A stretch of DNA of 64,000 bases from Streptococcus sp. oral taxon 061 (GCF_013394695.1 NZ_CP058258.1:268001-332000), one strand, 5' to 3'. Positions 24,701 through 33,448 are shown, counted from the stretch's first letter. Numbers and translations are program-made. Notes: generated by a model from the letters alone, not told the origin.

Positions 24701-26287
24701 GTTGAACTAGCAGAACAAGCCTTAGCTGCTATTGAAGAAGCTAAGACTCAAGATGCTGTTGAAAAAGCCTTGCAAGACGCTTTGACATCTATCAATCAGC
24801 TTCAAGCGGCTCCGAAAGAGGAACCAAGCAAGCCGGAAGAACCTGCAAAACCAGAAGAACCAAGCAAACCAGAAGAGTCTAAGATTGACTACGATAAAGC
24901 TATGGCAAGTTTGTCCGAAGCTATTAAAAGTAAAACTGCTGAGTTGGGTGATAACAAGGAAGCTAAGAAAAAACTCGTTGAGCTAGCAGAACAAGCCTTA
25001 GCTGCTATTGAAGAAGCCAAAACTCAGGATGCAGTAGATAAGGCCTTGCAAGACGCTTTGGTATCCATCAATAAGCTTCAAGCAACTCCAAAAGAGGAAC
25101 CAGCTCCAGAAGAGCCTGCAAGACCAGAGGAGCCAAGTAAGCCAGAAGAGCCTGCGAGACCAGAAGAACCAACACAGCCAGAAGAGGAAGTGAAACATTC
25201 AAATCTTCCAACTGAAGGTGTTAAAGAATTGAGTGTAACTCAACCAATCCTTGAAGTAACGACAGATCCGATTGCCTTCAACACTATTCGTCGTGAAAAT
25301 TCTCTCTTAGCTAAAGGTAAGGAACAAGTCGTTTCTGAAGGAAAAGACGGACAAGTAACGACTTATGTAGAAGTTGACGGCAGCGATCGTAAGGTTGTTA
25401 AGGTTGAACGTGAGGAAGCTCAAGACCGCATCGTTGAAGTAGGTACTCAAGAAGGAACTGCTATGCCGACAGAAGGCGTTATGAATCTGGACTTTAACCT
25501 ACCAAATCTAAAAGTAGAGAAAGAACCAATCGCCTTCAAGACTGTTCGCCGTGAGAATGCTGATTTAGCTAAAGGTAAGGAACAAGTTGTTTCTGAAGGA
25601 AAAGACGGACAAGTAACGACTTATGTAGAAGTCGATGGTGACAACCGTAAGGTTCTTAAAGTAGAACGTGAGGAAGCCCAAAATCGCATCGTCGAAGTTG
25701 GAACCAAGGAAGAAAGTCCATCAACTGATAGCACATTGAAGGTCTTGAAAGATTCTTCAACAAACTTGAAACTGATTGCTCGAGAAGGGGACCTCAATGG
25801 TGGTTCTGTTCTAGAGGTCGATAAGGTTGCTGACCAGGTCTTGGAAGGTCGCCGTTTCGATGCTTATCAAATTCAATTGAAGAATGAGAAAGGCGAACTT
25901 GTTCAATTGAAAGGTGCAGCCCTTGTTCAAGTTGCTGTGGCGTCTGATGTAGCCAATGTCTATGCTATGAATGCAAATCAAGAATTGCAGGAAGTGAAGT
26001 TTGAACAGAAAGGTTCAGCACTTGAATTTGTAGCTCCACACCTAGGTGTCTATGCGGTAGTCTACAAGGATGCAGCTCAACCAAGTGCACCAGCAAATGT
26101 AGAAACTCCTGCTCCACAACCTATGGGAGAAGATAAGCCTTTAGCAGAGGCTAAGGGCACTGTAGCAGATTCTACAAGCAAACAGTTACCAGCAACAGGA
26201 GAAGAAGTAAGTTCAGCTCTCTTGCCTGCCCTCACTCTTGTCTCAGGAATGATGCTATTCTTCTTCAAAAAAGATATGAAGGACTAG
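18713..26287 (+). CDS. giant LPXTG surface protein: trypsin-like protease plus GH29 alpha-L-fucosidase
   Basis: 2524 residues. ATG at 18713 follows TAGGAGA. SIRKLTVGVASVAVG is a YSIRK-type signal. A secreted serine protease domain (about 165-425) shows His218 (TVAHNF), Asp283 (KNDLALV) and Ser374 (SGLSGGG). Then come a short YYFDSKGQ repeat and a MucBP-like segment (about 478-650). A GH29 fucosidase catalytic domain (about 665-980) has nucleophile Asp833 in VWMDGARG, followed by a discoidin-type CBM (985-1120), two further beta-rich modules, six FIVAR-like repeats, two G5-like domains (about 2165-2335) and LPATGEE at 2492. Expected at the cell surface, cutting fucose from host glycans; the protease substrate is unknown. 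Confidence 0.93.
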   Translation: MKQYFFERSRIFSIRKLTVGVASVAVGLAFFASGNVAANEVVTEPKLEVEGQAKEVIDVDKEKAEAVKETKEVVSPVKEEVAKQASPATEKVTEETKTTEEAGDLLPEEIPDRAYPDTPVNKIDTSAIVSEKDSPKVETKSILKAEEASATGGEKENRAIINGGQDLKHIDYEGQPATSATMVYSIFSSPLANGGKQDYLNSGSGIFVAPNIILTVAHNFLVKDADTNAGSIRGGDTAKFYYNVGSNSPKVRSLPNSGKTVIFKEKDIHFWNKDKFGEGYKNDLALVVAPVPLQIASPNKAATFTPLAEHREYKAGEPVSTIGYPTDSSSPELKEPIVPGQLYKADGVVKGTEKYDDKGTVGVTYRLTSVSGLSGGGIINGDGKVIGIHQRGTVDNMNIAEKDRFGGGLVLSPEQLAWAKGIIEKYGVKEGWYQGDNDNRYYFDSKGQLLRNTTAVIGGNKYAFDNSGLATLVEGVDYGRVVIEHVDQNDNPVKENDTFVDRAEVGAQFNYNYKSEIEKTDFYKKNKEKYEIVSIGDSPVNKQLKDAWNEDHSVVSKAPAGTRVIKVVYKVNKGSFEVHYRLKDSDKELTTADVDNNEGKEYDVSFVHKFQSKEIAGYRAVNASQEATIKHKGVNEVIFEYEKIEDPKPATPVTPVVDPKDEETEIAAYGPLPSKAQLDYHKEELAAFIHYGMNTYTNSEWGNGRENPQNFNPTNLDTDQWIKTLKDAGFKRTIMVVKHHDGFVIYPSQYTKHTVAASPWKNGKGDLLEEISKSATKYDMNMGVYLSPWDANNPNYHVNTEKEYNEYYLNQLKEILGNPKYGNNGKFIEVWMDGARGSGAQKVTYTFDKWFEYIKKAEGDIAIFSAQPTSVRWIGNERGIAGDPVWHKVKKAKITDDVKNDYLNHGDPEGDMYSVGEADVSIRSGWFYHDNQQPKSIKDLMDIYFKSVGRGTPLLLNIPPNKEGRFADADVARLKEFRATLDQMYATDFAKGATVTASSTRKNHLYQASHLTDGKDDTSWALANDAKTGEFTVDLGQKRRFDVVELKEDIAKGQRISGFKVEVELNGHWVPYGEGSTVGYRRLIQGQPVEAQKIRVTITGAQATPILTNFSVYKTPSSIEKTDGYPLGLDYHSNTTADKENTTWYDESEGIRGTSMWTNQKDASVTYRFTGTKAYVVSTVDPNHGEMSVYVDGQKVADVQTNNAARKRSQMVYETDDLAPGEHTIKLVNKTGKAIATEGIYTLNNAGKGMFEMKETTYEVQKGQPVTVTIKRVGGSKGVATVHVVTEPGTGVHGKVYKDTTADLTFQDGETEKTITIPTIDFTEQADSIFDFKVKMTSVSDNALLGFASEATIRVMKAELLLKDQRSYDDQAPQLDYSPGWNHETNSSGKYQSTESWASFGRLNDEQKKNASVTAYFYGTGLEIKGHVDPGHGIYRVTLDGRKVEYQDGLGNASEYNGKKYFSGTATTRQGGQTLVRLTGLEEGWHAVTLQLDPKRNDTTRNIGIQVDQFITHGEDSALYTKAELIQAMKSWKDELVKFDQTSLKNTPEARQAFKSNLDKLSEQLSASDANAQEVLKTATALQTILDKEENYGTDDTPTPEQPEEPNYDKAMASLTEAIERKTAELGDDKEAKKKLVELTEQALAAIQEAKTQDAVDKALQAALASINSLQATPKEEPAPEEPKQPEEPNYDKAMASLTEAIERKTAELGDDKEAKKKLVALTEQALAAIQEAKTQDAVDKALQAALASINSLQATPKEEPAPEEPKQPEEPNYDKAMASLTEAIERKTAELGDDKEAKKKLVALTEQALAAIQEAKTQDAVDKALQVALASINELQATPKEEPAPEEPKQPEEPSKPEESKVDYHKAIADLTEAIEKKATELADDVAAQEKLVELGEQALATIQEAKTQDAVEKALQEALASINELQATPKEEPAPEKPTQPEEPAKPEEPTQPEVPSKPEEPKLDYDKAMASLSEAIKSKTAELGDDKEAKKKLVELAEQALAAIEEAKTQDAVEKALQDALTSINQLQAAPKEEPSKPEEPAKPEEPSKPEESKIDYDKAMASLSEAIKSKTAELGDNKEAKKKLVELAEQALAAIEEAKTQDAVDKALQDALVSINKLQATPKEEPAPEEPARPEEPSKPEEPARPEEPTQPEEEVKHSNLPTEGVKELSVTQPILEVTTDPIAFNTIRRENSLLAKGKEQVVSEGKDGQVTTYVEVDGSDRKVVKVEREEAQDRIVEVGTQEGTAMPTEGVMNLDFNLPNLKVEKEPIAFKTVRRENADLAKGKEQVVSEGKDGQVTTYVEVDGDNRKVLKVEREEAQNRIVEVGTKEESPSTDSTLKVLKDSSTNLKLIAREGDLNGGSVLEVDKVADQVLEGRRFDAYQIQLKNEKGELVQLKGAALVQVAVASDVANVYAMNANQELQEVKFEQKGSALEFVAPHLGVYAVVYKDAAQPSAPANVETPAPQPMGEDKPLAEAKGTVADSTSKQLPATGEEVSSALLPALTLVSGMMLFFFKKDMKD
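23531..25196 (+). repeat. six in-frame repeats (249-309 bp) in the fucosidase protein
   Basis: Units begin at 23531, 23780, 24029, 24302, 24611 and 24887, each (N/D)Y(D/H)KAMASL(T/S)EAI...TAELGDDKEAKKKLV...AKTQDAV with a Pro-Glu linker (PEEPKQPEEP type). The first three are nearly identical in DNA (249 bp apart), which points to recent expansion. Alpha-helical FIVAR-like modules plus stiff linkers would form a stalk. Confidence 0.9.
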
Positions 26288-26322
26288 AATAGAGAACGCT
26301 AAAGGAAGTATCTTGAAACACT

Positions 26323-26356
26323 AAAAAAGGAGTCCCATTGTGGACTCCTTTTTGTG
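26323..26356 (+). terminator. rho-independent terminator of the fucosidase gene
   Basis: AAAAAAGGAGTCC (26323-26335) pairs with GGACTCCTTTTT (26342-26353). Confidence 0.9.
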
Positions 26357-26376
26357 GGGAAAAATATTTTAAACAG

Positions 26377-26409
26377 AAAACCCTGAATGGTTTCCAATTT
26401 CAGGGTTTT
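26377..26409 (-). terminator. terminator of nanR (usable in both directions)
   Basis: AAAACCCTGAA (26377-26387) pairs with TTCAGGGTTTT (26399-26409). The nanR stop codon sits within the stem. Confidence 0.8.
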
Positions 26410-27251
26410 CTATTTCTTGTGTTTCTGCGATAACCATTTAATCGATTATTTTCCCAGTAGCTATTAAAGATTTTTTCTTTACTTTCGCGATCAATTTCTA
26501 GGAAATAAGCATAGAGTAAATCAATGATAATCAGCATTGGAAGCTGAGCAGAGATTCGTTGGATATAAGAGGCCTGGCTTTGACTTGCGACTAATACTGT
26601 TTCTGTAAATGCTTGGGTATCCTTATTCGGTGCACTTGTAAATAGAACTGTCTTAGCTCCCATATCCTGGGCATCTAATAGGCTATCGATGATAGATGGT
26701 GTTGTTCCTGAGAGAGAAAAACCAAACACCAAACATTTTTCATCAATAATGCTAGTCGTCCAGGCAAAACCGTCTGGATCTGTTAAGGCTTCACAGACGA
26801 CACCCAATCTCATAAAACGTAGCTTCATCTCACGTGCGACTAGACCAGAACTCCCAGTTCCGAAAAAATACACGCGTTCGGATTGGTCAATCATCTGAGC
26901 CACGCGTTCCAGCTGCTCATCGTCAATCAATCCTTGAGAAATTTCTCGCAGGTTTGCATAACTTCTAAGGACTCTCTGAGTCAAAGGATTCATATCCTGT
27001 TGAGGAGTAGAAAGAGTGTCTTTTTGTTGTTGGTATTTGAAGATGAACTCTCGATAGCCCTTAAAACCACACTTCTTGGCAAAACGAGTGAGCGCTGCCT
27101 GGGAAATATGAAGTTTTTGAGTAACTTGCTGAGAGGATAAGTCATCGTTTATGGTATCTGCCTGCAGAAAATAGCGAGCAATTTCTTGCTCTAAATCGGT
27201 CATTTCTTCAAAGTGAAGCTCAATGATTGTAGAAATATCTTGCTTATTCAT
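26400..27251 (-). CDS. nanR: RpiR-family transcriptional regulator of sialic acid genes
   Basis: 283 residues: an N-terminal helix-turn-helix of RpiR type (SSQQVTQKLHISQAALTRFA, about 39-58) and a C-terminal SIS sugar-phosphate-binding domain (VYFFGTGSSGLVAREMKLR, GFSLSGTTPSIID). In pneumococcus the homologue next to the nan locus activates nan genes in response to sialic acid. It is transcribed against the locus and separated from it by the fucosidase gene. The four TGAAACTACTTTCA repeats are its likely targets. Confidence 0.88.
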   Translation of the reverse strand: MNKQDISTIIELHFEEMTDLEQEIARYFLQADTINDDLSSQQVTQKLHISQAALTRFAKKCGFKGYREFIFKYQQQKDTLSTPQQDMNPLTQRVLRSYANLREISQGLIDDEQLERVAQMIDQSERVYFFGTGSSGLVAREMKLRFMRLGVVCEALTDPDGFAWTTSIIDEKCLVFGFSLSGTTPSIIDSLLDAQDMGAKTVLFTSAPNKDTQAFTETVLVASQSQASYIQRISAQLPMLIIIDLLYAYFLEIDRESKEKIFNSYWENNRLNGYRRNTRNRKP

Positions 27252-27396
27252 GGGACTCCTTTGATAGCTATTTGCCAGAATTTATTTGATAAATCTAACA
27301 AATAAAATAGCGCTTACCTCCATTATATCATAGAAAATAATTTTTGGACCAAAAAGGGAAAGTCTTTTCTTTTTCCATAATTTTCTACCTAAATTA

Positions 27397-27405
27397 TGGT
27401 ACAAT
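27397..27405 (+). promoter_or_regulatory. extended -10 promoter of pbp2b
   Basis: TGGTACAAT is an extended -10 (TGn plus TACAAT) about 40 bp upstream of the start. No good -35 is seen. Confidence 0.55.
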
Positions 27406-27443
27406 TAAGAGTGTGATTTTGATTAGAAATGAGATTGATGTGT

Positions 27444-29486
27444 ATGAGAAAATTCAATAGCCACTCGATACCGATACGGCTTAATTTGTTATTTGCAATC
27501 GTCATTTTGCTTTTTTTAACAATTATTGGCCGTTTGCTTTATATGCAAGTTCTTCATAAGGATTTTTATGAAAATAAACTAGCTTCTGCTAGCCAAACTC
27601 GAGTAACCATGGGTTCCGCTCGTGGAGAAATTTATGATGCAACAGGAAAACCTTTAGTCCAAAACACCGTTAAACAAGTTGTTTCATTCACACGAAGTAA
27701 CAAGATGACTGCGGCTGATTTGAAGGATATTTCTAAAAAATTGTTGACTTATGTCACAGTCACTTCTCCAGAGTTGACGGACCGACAAATGGCAGACTAC
27801 TACTTGGCGGATGCCGAAGCTTATAAGAAAACAGTTGAAGCTCTTCCAAAAGATAAACGGTATGATTCAGATGGCAATCAACTTTCTGAATCTGAACTCT
27901 ATAACAACGCTGCTAATAGTATTGCAGCTAATCAGATGGACTATTCCGAGGATGAAAAGAAGGCCATCTATCTCTTTAGCCAGCTCAATTCAGTTGGAAA
28001 TTTTGCTACAGGAAATATTCAAACAGATCCTTTGAGTGATACACAGGTAGCTGTAATTGCTTCTGCTTCAAAGGAATTGCCAGGTATTTCTATCTCTACC
28101 TCATGGGATCGAAAGGTCTTAGAAACTTCTCTTTCATCTATTGTCGGAACTGTTTCTAGTGAAAAATCAGGTCTTCCAGCAGAAGAAGTAGACGCTTATT
28201 TGAAAAAAGGTTATTCGCTCAATGATCGCGTCGGGACTTCCTATCTTGAAAAACAATACGAAGAAGTCTTGCAAGGGAAACGGACCGTCAAGGAAATCCA
28301 TTTGGACAAGCATGGAGACATGGAGAGCGTAGAGAATATAGAAGAAGGTAGCAAGGGAAAAAACATCAAATTAACCATTGATTTGGCCTTCCAAGATAGC
28401 GTAGACAGCCTCTTAAAGAGTTATTTTAATTCTGAACTTGCAAATGGTGGTGCTAAATACTCAGAAGGTGTTTATGCAGTAGCCCTTAATCCTAAGACAG
28501 GTGCTGTATTGGCAATGTCAGGAATTAAACACAATCTAGAAACAGGAGACTTGACACCAGACTCACTAGGAACAGTGACCAATGTTTTTGTACCAGGGTC
28601 TGTCGTTAAGGCGGCAACCATCAGTTCTGGTTGGGAAAATGGAGTCTTGTCAGGCAACCAAACCTTGACAGACCAACCAATCGTCTTCCAAGGTTCTGCC
28701 CCTATCAATTCCTGGTATACCCCTTATTACGGTTCCTTTCCGGTTACAGCCGTTGAGGCTCTAGAATATTCATCTAATGCCTACATGGTTCAAACTGCGC
28801 TAGGAATGATGGGTCAGACCTATCAACCAAATATGACAGTCAAAACCAACCAACTTGAGTCTGCCATGGGAAAACTACGCGCGACTTTTAGTGAGTATGG
28901 TTTGGGTGCTTCTACAGGTATTGACTTGCCCGAGGAATCAACAGGATTTATCCCTAAAGAATTTGATTTAGCTAATTATCTGTACAATGCATTTGGTCAG
29001 TTTGATAACTATACACCGATGCAGTTGGCTCAGTATGTGGCGACCATTGCTAATAATGGGGTTCGTCTAGCTCCACATATTGTCGAGGGAATATACGACA
29101 ACAATGATAAGGGTGGCCTTGGGGAATTAATCCAAGCAATAGATACCAAGGAAATCAACAAGGTCAATATTTCTGAATCAGATATGGCAATCTTGCACCA
29201 AGGATTTTACCAAGTATCGCATGGAACTAGTCCCCTTACGACAGGACGGGCGTTTTCAGATGGCGCCACTGTTTCTATCAGTGGTAAGACCGGTACAGCT
29301 GAAAGCTATGTAGCTGGTGGTCAAGAAGCTAATAATACCAATGCCGTGGCCTATGCTCCAACAGAAAATCCTCAAATTGCAGTTGCAGTAGTCTTTCCTC
29401 ATAATACCAATTTAACCAAAAATGTTGGGCCAGCAATTGCTCGCGACATTATCAATCTATACAACCAACACCATCCAATGAACTAG
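27444..29486 (+). CDS. penA: penicillin-binding protein 2b (class B transpeptidase)
   Basis: Essential D,D-transpeptidase for peripheral (elongation) peptidoglycan synthesis with RodA. ATG at 27444 gives 680 residues, and active-site positions then coincide with pneumococcal numbering: Ser386-V-V-Lys389, Ser443-Ser-Asn445, Lys615-Thr-Gly617. An in-frame ATG at 27429 would add five residues. One N-terminal transmembrane helix (about 15-36) precedes the dimerisation domain. Residue 446 is Ala (codon 28779-28781) and residue 476 is Gly (28869-28871), where susceptible pneumococci have Thr and Glu. These changes are typical of low-affinity PBP2b. Confidence 0.95.
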   Translation: MRKFNSHSIPIRLNLLFAIVILLFLTIIGRLLYMQVLHKDFYENKLASASQTRVTMGSARGEIYDATGKPLVQNTVKQVVSFTRSNKMTAADLKDISKKLLTYVTVTSPELTDRQMADYYLADAEAYKKTVEALPKDKRYDSDGNQLSESELYNNAANSIAANQMDYSEDEKKAIYLFSQLNSVGNFATGNIQTDPLSDTQVAVIASASKELPGISISTSWDRKVLETSLSSIVGTVSSEKSGLPAEEVDAYLKKGYSLNDRVGTSYLEKQYEEVLQGKRTVKEIHLDKHGDMESVENIEEGSKGKNIKLTIDLAFQDSVDSLLKSYFNSELANGGAKYSEGVYAVALNPKTGAVLAMSGIKHNLETGDLTPDSLGTVTNVFVPGSVVKAATISSGWENGVLSGNQTLTDQPIVFQGSAPINSWYTPYYGSFPVTAVEALEYSSNAYMVQTALGMMGQTYQPNMTVKTNQLESAMGKLRATFSEYGLGASTGIDLPEESTGFIPKEFDLANYLYNAFGQFDNYTPMQLAQYVATIANNGVRLAPHIVEGIYDNNDKGGLGELIQAIDTKEINKVNISESDMAILHQGFYQVSHGTSPLTTGRAFSDGATVSISGKTGTAESYVAGGQEANNTNAVAYAPTENPQIAVAVVFPHNTNLTKNVGPAIARDIINLYNQHHPMN

Positions 29487-29496
29487 AAAGGAAGCC

Positions 29497-30093
29497 ATGC
29501 TTTACCCAACACCTATAGCTAAGCTGATTGACAGTTATTCTAAACTTCCAGGTATCGGGATTAAGACAGCGACCCGACTGGCCTTTTATACCATTGGGAT
29601 GCCGGATGACGATGTCAATGAATTTGCAAAAAATCTCCTTGCAGCCAAGCGAGAATTGACTTATTGCTCTATTTGTGGACGTTTGACAGACGAGGATCCT
29701 TGCTCTATCTGTACTGATCCTAGCCGAGATCAGTCAACGATTCTGGTCCTTGAGGATAGTCGCGATGTCGCTGCCATGGAAAATATCCAAGAGTACCACG
29801 GACTTTACCATGTCTTACACGGCTTGATTTCCCCTATGAATGGGATTAGCCCAGATGACATCAATCTCAAGAGTCTCATGACGCGCCTCATGGATAGCGA
29901 GGTTTCAGAGGTCATCGTAGCCACCAATGCAACTGCTGATGGTGAGGCGACTTCCATGTATATCTCTCGACTTCTCAAACCCGCAGGGATCAAGGTTACT
30001 CGTCTAGCGCGAGGTCTAGCAGTCGGAGCTGATATCGAATATGCGGACGAAGTAACGCTCTTAAGAGCTATCGAAAATCGTACAGAACTCTAG
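29497..30093 (+). CDS. recR: recombination mediator protein RecR
   Basis: Acts with RecF/RecO to load RecA on gapped DNA. 198 residues: helix-hairpin-helix [14 protein letters not shown], four-Cys zinc finger ([16 protein letters not shown]), Toprim domain with [12 protein letters not shown] and [14 protein letters not shown]. It begins ten bases after pbp2b, AGAAAGGAAG being the RBS. Confidence 0.96.
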   Translation: MLYPTPIAKLIDSYSKLPGIGIKTATRLAFYTIGMPDDDVNEFAKNLLAAKRELTYCSICGRLTDEDPCSICTDPSRDQSTILVLEDSRDVAAMENIQEYHGLYHVLHGLISPMNGISPDDINLKSLMTRLMDSEVSEVIVATNATADGEATSMYISRLLKPAGIKVTRLARGLAVGADIEYADEVTLLRAIENRTEL

Positions 30094-30148
30094 TCTGTAA
30101 GATTAATGATAGAAGCAATTAGCTAGTAGATAAGATTTTAAGAAACAT

Positions 30149-30185
30149 AGAGACTGGATTTGTTTTTAATCTAGTCTCTTTTTTG
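30149..30185 (+). terminator. rho-independent terminator after recR
   Basis: AGAGACTGGATT (30149-30160) pairs with AATCTAGTCTCT (30168-30179) with one G-T pair, followed by six T. Confidence 0.85.
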
Positions 30186-30217
30186 CTATTCAAGTTTAAA
30201 AAAAGAGACAAATGTGA

Positions 30218-30223
30218 TATACT
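30218..30223 (+). promoter_or_regulatory. -10 box of the ddl promoter
   Basis: TATACT, preceded by a poor TTTAAA at 30195-30200 (17-bp spacer), between the recR terminator and ddl. Confidence 0.5.
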
Positions 30224-30259
30224 AAAGAGCAAGTATTCTAGTAGAAATAGGACAATCAT

Positions 30260-31303
30260 ATGAAACAAACAATTATTTTATTATATGGTGGACGCAGTGC
30301 AGAACGTGAAGTGTCTGTATTGTCAGCTGAGAGTGTCATGCGTGCGGTCAACTATGATCGTTTCGCAGTCAAAACCTTCTTTATCAGCCAGTCCGGTGAT
30401 TTCATCAAAACCCAAGAATTTACCCAAACTCCTGGACAAGATGAACGTCTCATGACCAATGAAACGATTGATTGGGACAAGAAAATTGCTCCAAGTGCCA
30501 TCTACGAAGAAGGAGCGGTTGTTTTTCCAGTTCTTCATGGACCTATGGGGGAAGATGGTTCTGTTCAAGGTTTCTTAGAAGTCTTGAAAATGCCTTATGT
30601 CGGTTGTAACATCCTATCTTCAAGCCTTGCCATGGATAAAATCACAACTAAGCGTGTCTTGGAATCTGCTGGGATTGCCCAAGTCCCTTACGTAGCGATT
30701 GTTGAAGGGGATGACTTGACTTCTAAGATTGCAGAAGTTGAGGATAAATTAACCTACCCAGTCTTTACCAAACCATCCAATATGGGTTCTAGTGTCGGTA
30801 TTTCTAAGTCTGAAAATAAAGAAGAACTCCATCAAGCTTTAGAGCTTGCCTTCAAGTACGATAGTCGTGTCTTGGTAGAGCAAGGAGTCAATGCACGTGA
30901 AATCGAGGTTGGTCTTTTAGGAAACTATGATGTCAAGAGCACGCTACCTGGTGAAGTTGTCAAGGATGTAGCTTTCTATGATTATGAAGCCAAATACATC
31001 GATAACAAGATTACGATGGATATTCCAGCCAAGATTAGTGATGATGTAGTAGCAGTCATGCGTAAAAATGCAGAAGCTGCCTTCCGTGCTATTGGTGGAC
31101 TTGGTCTATCACGTTGTGACTTCTTCTACACAGATAAGGGAGAAGTTTTCCTAAACGAGCTCAACACCATGCCAGGATTCACCCAATGGTCTATGTATCC
31201 CTTGCTTTGGGACAATATGGGTCTTCCTTACCCAGAACTAATTGAGCGTTTGGTTGATCTTGCTAAGGAAAGCTTTAATAAGCGTGAAGCGCACCTATTG
31301 TAA
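30260..31303 (+). CDS. ddl: D-alanine--D-alanine ligase
   Basis: ATP-grasp enzyme that makes the D-Ala-D-Ala dipeptide. 347 residues: [17 protein letters not shown] start, [27 protein letters not shown] (ATP grip), [10 protein letters not shown], and the metal-binding [12 protein letters not shown]. Tyr at the omega-loop position (YDYEAKYID) predicts a D-Ala-D-Ala rather than D-Ala-D-Lac enzyme. Followed by murF, which uses the dipeptide. Confidence 0.96.
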   Translation: MKQTIILLYGGRSAEREVSVLSAESVMRAVNYDRFAVKTFFISQSGDFIKTQEFTQTPGQDERLMTNETIDWDKKIAPSAIYEEGAVVFPVLHGPMGEDGSVQGFLEVLKMPYVGCNILSSSLAMDKITTKRVLESAGIAQVPYVAIVEGDDLTSKIAEVEDKLTYPVFTKPSNMGSSVGISKSENKEELHQALELAFKYDSRVLVEQGVNAREIEVGLLGNYDVKSTLPGEVVKDVAFYDYEAKYIDNKITMDIPAKISDDVVAVMRKNAEAAFRAIGGLGLSRCDFFYTDKGEVFLNELNTMPGFTQWSMYPLLWDNMGLPYPELIERLVDLAKESFNKREAHLL

Positions 31304-31319
31304 AGACAGCTATAAGGGC

Positions 31320-31344
31320 GGGGCAAGACTCCCTGCCCCTTTTT
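31320..31344 (+). terminator. hairpin with T-run between ddl and murF
   Basis: GGGGCA (31320-31325) pairs with TGCCCC (31334-31339), then TTTTT. The murF RBS AAAGGAG follows at once, so partial read-through into murF is likely. Confidence 0.75.
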
Positions 31345-31356
31345 AAAGGAGTAAAC

Positions 31357-32730
31357 ATGAAACTTACGATTCACGAAGTTGCGCGTGCCGTCGGTGCAAA
31401 AAATGATGTGACAAGCTATGCGGATAGCCCACTCGTCAAGGCTGAGTTTGATAGTCGCTTGATTGGATCTGGGGATTTATTTGTGCCACTAAAGGGGGCG
31501 CGTGATGGTCATGACTTTATCGAGACGGCTTTTGAAAATGGCGCAGCTTTAACCTTATCAGAGAAAGAAATAGCAGGCCATCCTTATATCTTGGTAGAAG
31601 ATGTCCTAACTGCCTTTCAAGCACTTGCGGCCTATTACCTTCAAAAGACAGGAGTAGATGTCTTTGCTGTTACAGGTTCAAATGGGAAGACCACTACCAA
31701 GGATATGTTGGCCCATTTGCTTTCTACAAGCTACAAAACCTACAAAACGCAAGGGAACTACAATAACGAGATTGGCCTCCCTTATACGGCTCTTCATATG
31801 CCAGATGATACTGAAAAGTTGGTCTTGGAAATGGGACAGGATCACCTAGGAGATATCCACCTCTTGTCTGAATTAGCTCATCCAAAGACAGCTATTGTGA
31901 CCTTGGTCGGAGAAGCTCATTTGGCCTTCTTTAAAGACCGTTCTGAAATTGCCAAAGGGAAATTGCAAATCGCTGATGGGATGGAAAAGGGTGCCTTGCT
32001 TTTAGCACCAGCTGATCCAATTGTTGAGGATTATCTACCTGCTGACCAAAAAGTGGTTCGTTTTGGCCCAGGTGCAGAACTCGAAATTACAGAATTGATT
32101 GAGCGTAAGGATAGCTTAACCTTCAAGGCTAATTTCTTGGAGCAAGCCCTTGATTTGCCAGTAACTGGTAAATACAATGCGACCAATGCCATGATTGCAT
32201 CTTATGTAGCTCTTCAAGAAGGAGTGACTGAGGAGCAAATTGGTCAAGCCTTCCAAAATCTTGAATTGACCCGCAATCGTACCGAGTGGAAAAAAGCGGC
32301 CAACGGTGCGGATATCTTATCAGATGTCTATAATGCCAATCCAACGGCTATGAAGCTGATTTTAGAAACTTTCTCTACTATCCCAGCTAATGAAGGTGGG
32401 AAGAAAATAGCTGTCTTGGCTGATATGAAAGAGCTAGGGGATCAATCCGTTCAACTCCATAATCAAATGATTTTGAGCCTGTCACCTGATGTACTTGATA
32501 CCGTTATTTTCTACGGTGAAGACATTGCGGAATTGGCCCAACTAGCCAGTCAAATGTTCCCCATCGGCCATGTTTACTACTTCAAGAAAACAGCTGAGGA
32601 AGACCAGTTTGAAGCCATGGTTAAGCAGGTCAAGGAAAGTCTTGGCGCACATGACCAGATTTTGCTTAAAGGTTCGAACTCTATGAATCTAGCCAAGCTA
32701 GTAGAAAGTTTAGAAAATGAGTGCAACTGA
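31357..32730 (+). CDS. murF: UDP-N-acetylmuramoyl-tripeptide--D-alanyl-D-alanine ligase
   Basis: Adds D-Ala-D-Ala to UDP-MurNAc-tripeptide in the cytoplasm. 457 residues: N-terminal MurF-type domain (DSRLIGSGDLFVPLKG), ATP loop TGSNGKTTTKD (about residue 110), central GNYNNEIGLP, and C-terminal SDVYNANPTAMK. Its end overlaps the next gene by 14 bases. Confidence 0.96.
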   Translation: MKLTIHEVARAVGAKNDVTSYADSPLVKAEFDSRLIGSGDLFVPLKGARDGHDFIETAFENGAALTLSEKEIAGHPYILVEDVLTAFQALAAYYLQKTGVDVFAVTGSNGKTTTKDMLAHLLSTSYKTYKTQGNYNNEIGLPYTALHMPDDTEKLVLEMGQDHLGDIHLLSELAHPKTAIVTLVGEAHLAFFKDRSEIAKGKLQIADGMEKGALLLAPADPIVEDYLPADQKVVRFGPGAELEITELIERKDSLTFKANFLEQALDLPVTGKYNATNAMIASYVALQEGVTEEQIGQAFQNLELTRNRTEWKKAANGADILSDVYNANPTAMKLILETFSTIPANEGGKKIAVLADMKELGDQSVQLHNQMILSLSPDVLDTVIFYGEDIAELAQLASQMFPIGHVYYFKKTAEEDQFEAMVKQVKESLGAHDQILLKGSNSMNLAKLVESLENECN

Positions 32731-33328
32731 TTTCGCCAAAGCTATTCAGAGAATGTTGGCCATTACTGATACTGGACTGACCTATACCAAGGATCCTTTT
32801 GACCGTGAACGTTATGAGGATTTACGGCAGATTTTATCAAGTGTCTTGCAGGATCAAACGGAGCTCGATCAAGAGGAATTGACTGCAATTTTAAAACCAA
32901 CAGGTAGCTATGCAACTCCCTTGATGGATGTGCGTGCATGGATTGTTCAAAATCAGAAGATTTGCCTGGTTAGAGGACAAGGAGAGGATACTTGGGCATT
33001 ACCTGGTGGCTTTGGCGAGGTAGGATATTCTCCCAAGGAAAATATCCGAAAAGAAGTTCAGGAAGAAACAGGATTTTCGGCAGAAGTAGGTTCTTTATTG
33101 GCGGTTTTTGATACCAACCGCTTTCAACTTCAGAACAAACAGTATGCCAAGTTCGTTTTTGACTGTCAGTTATTGGATGGACAATTTCAAGAAAATCAAG
33201 AAATTGCAGAACTTGAATTTTTTGATATCAAGAATCTCCCACCCCTATCTGAAAAACGAATAACCAAAGAACAAATGGAAATTCTATGGCAGGTCTATCA
33301 GGGTGAGCGGGAACAATATGTCGATTAG
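32717..33328 (+). CDS. NUDIX hydrolase with N-terminal nucleotide hydrolase-associated domain
   Basis: 203 residues. A helical N-terminal segment (residues 1-65) is typical of ADP-ribose pyrophosphatase-like Firmicute NUDIX enzymes. The NUDIX box reads GGFGEVGYSPKENIRKEVQE followed by ETGF (about 97-120). Substrate is not predictable beyond a nucleoside diphosphate derivative. Start ATG at 32717 lies within the murF end, so translation is coupled. Confidence 0.88.
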   Translation: MSATDFAKAIQRMLAITDTGLTYTKDPFDRERYEDLRQILSSVLQDQTELDQEELTAILKPTGSYATPLMDVRAWIVQNQKICLVRGQGEDTWALPGGFGEVGYSPKENIRKEVQEETGFSAEVGSLLAVFDTNRFQLQNKQYAKFVFDCQLLDGQFQENQEIAELEFFDIKNLPPLSEKRITKEQMEILWQVYQGEREQYVD

Positions 33329-33448
33329 AAGCTTTGCTTTATATTAAGATCGACAGTTTCTTTTACACAAAATTATAAGAAATAAATGTAAGCTAGGCTC
33401 TATAGAGATGAGTAAGAGGCCTGCTTATATGAAAATGAGGAAAGTTAC

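Noticed and set aside
23531..25196. CRISPR-like array
   Set aside because: Regularly spaced repeats, but units are 249-309 bp, in frame and protein coding; no short repeat/spacer structure or cas genes anywhere in the window.
23408..25198. Reverse ORFs rich in Phe/Trp/Leu in the fucosidase repeats
   Set aside because: Shadows of Pro-Glu-Lys repeats; they could look like membrane proteins but the composition is the complement of the forward repeats.
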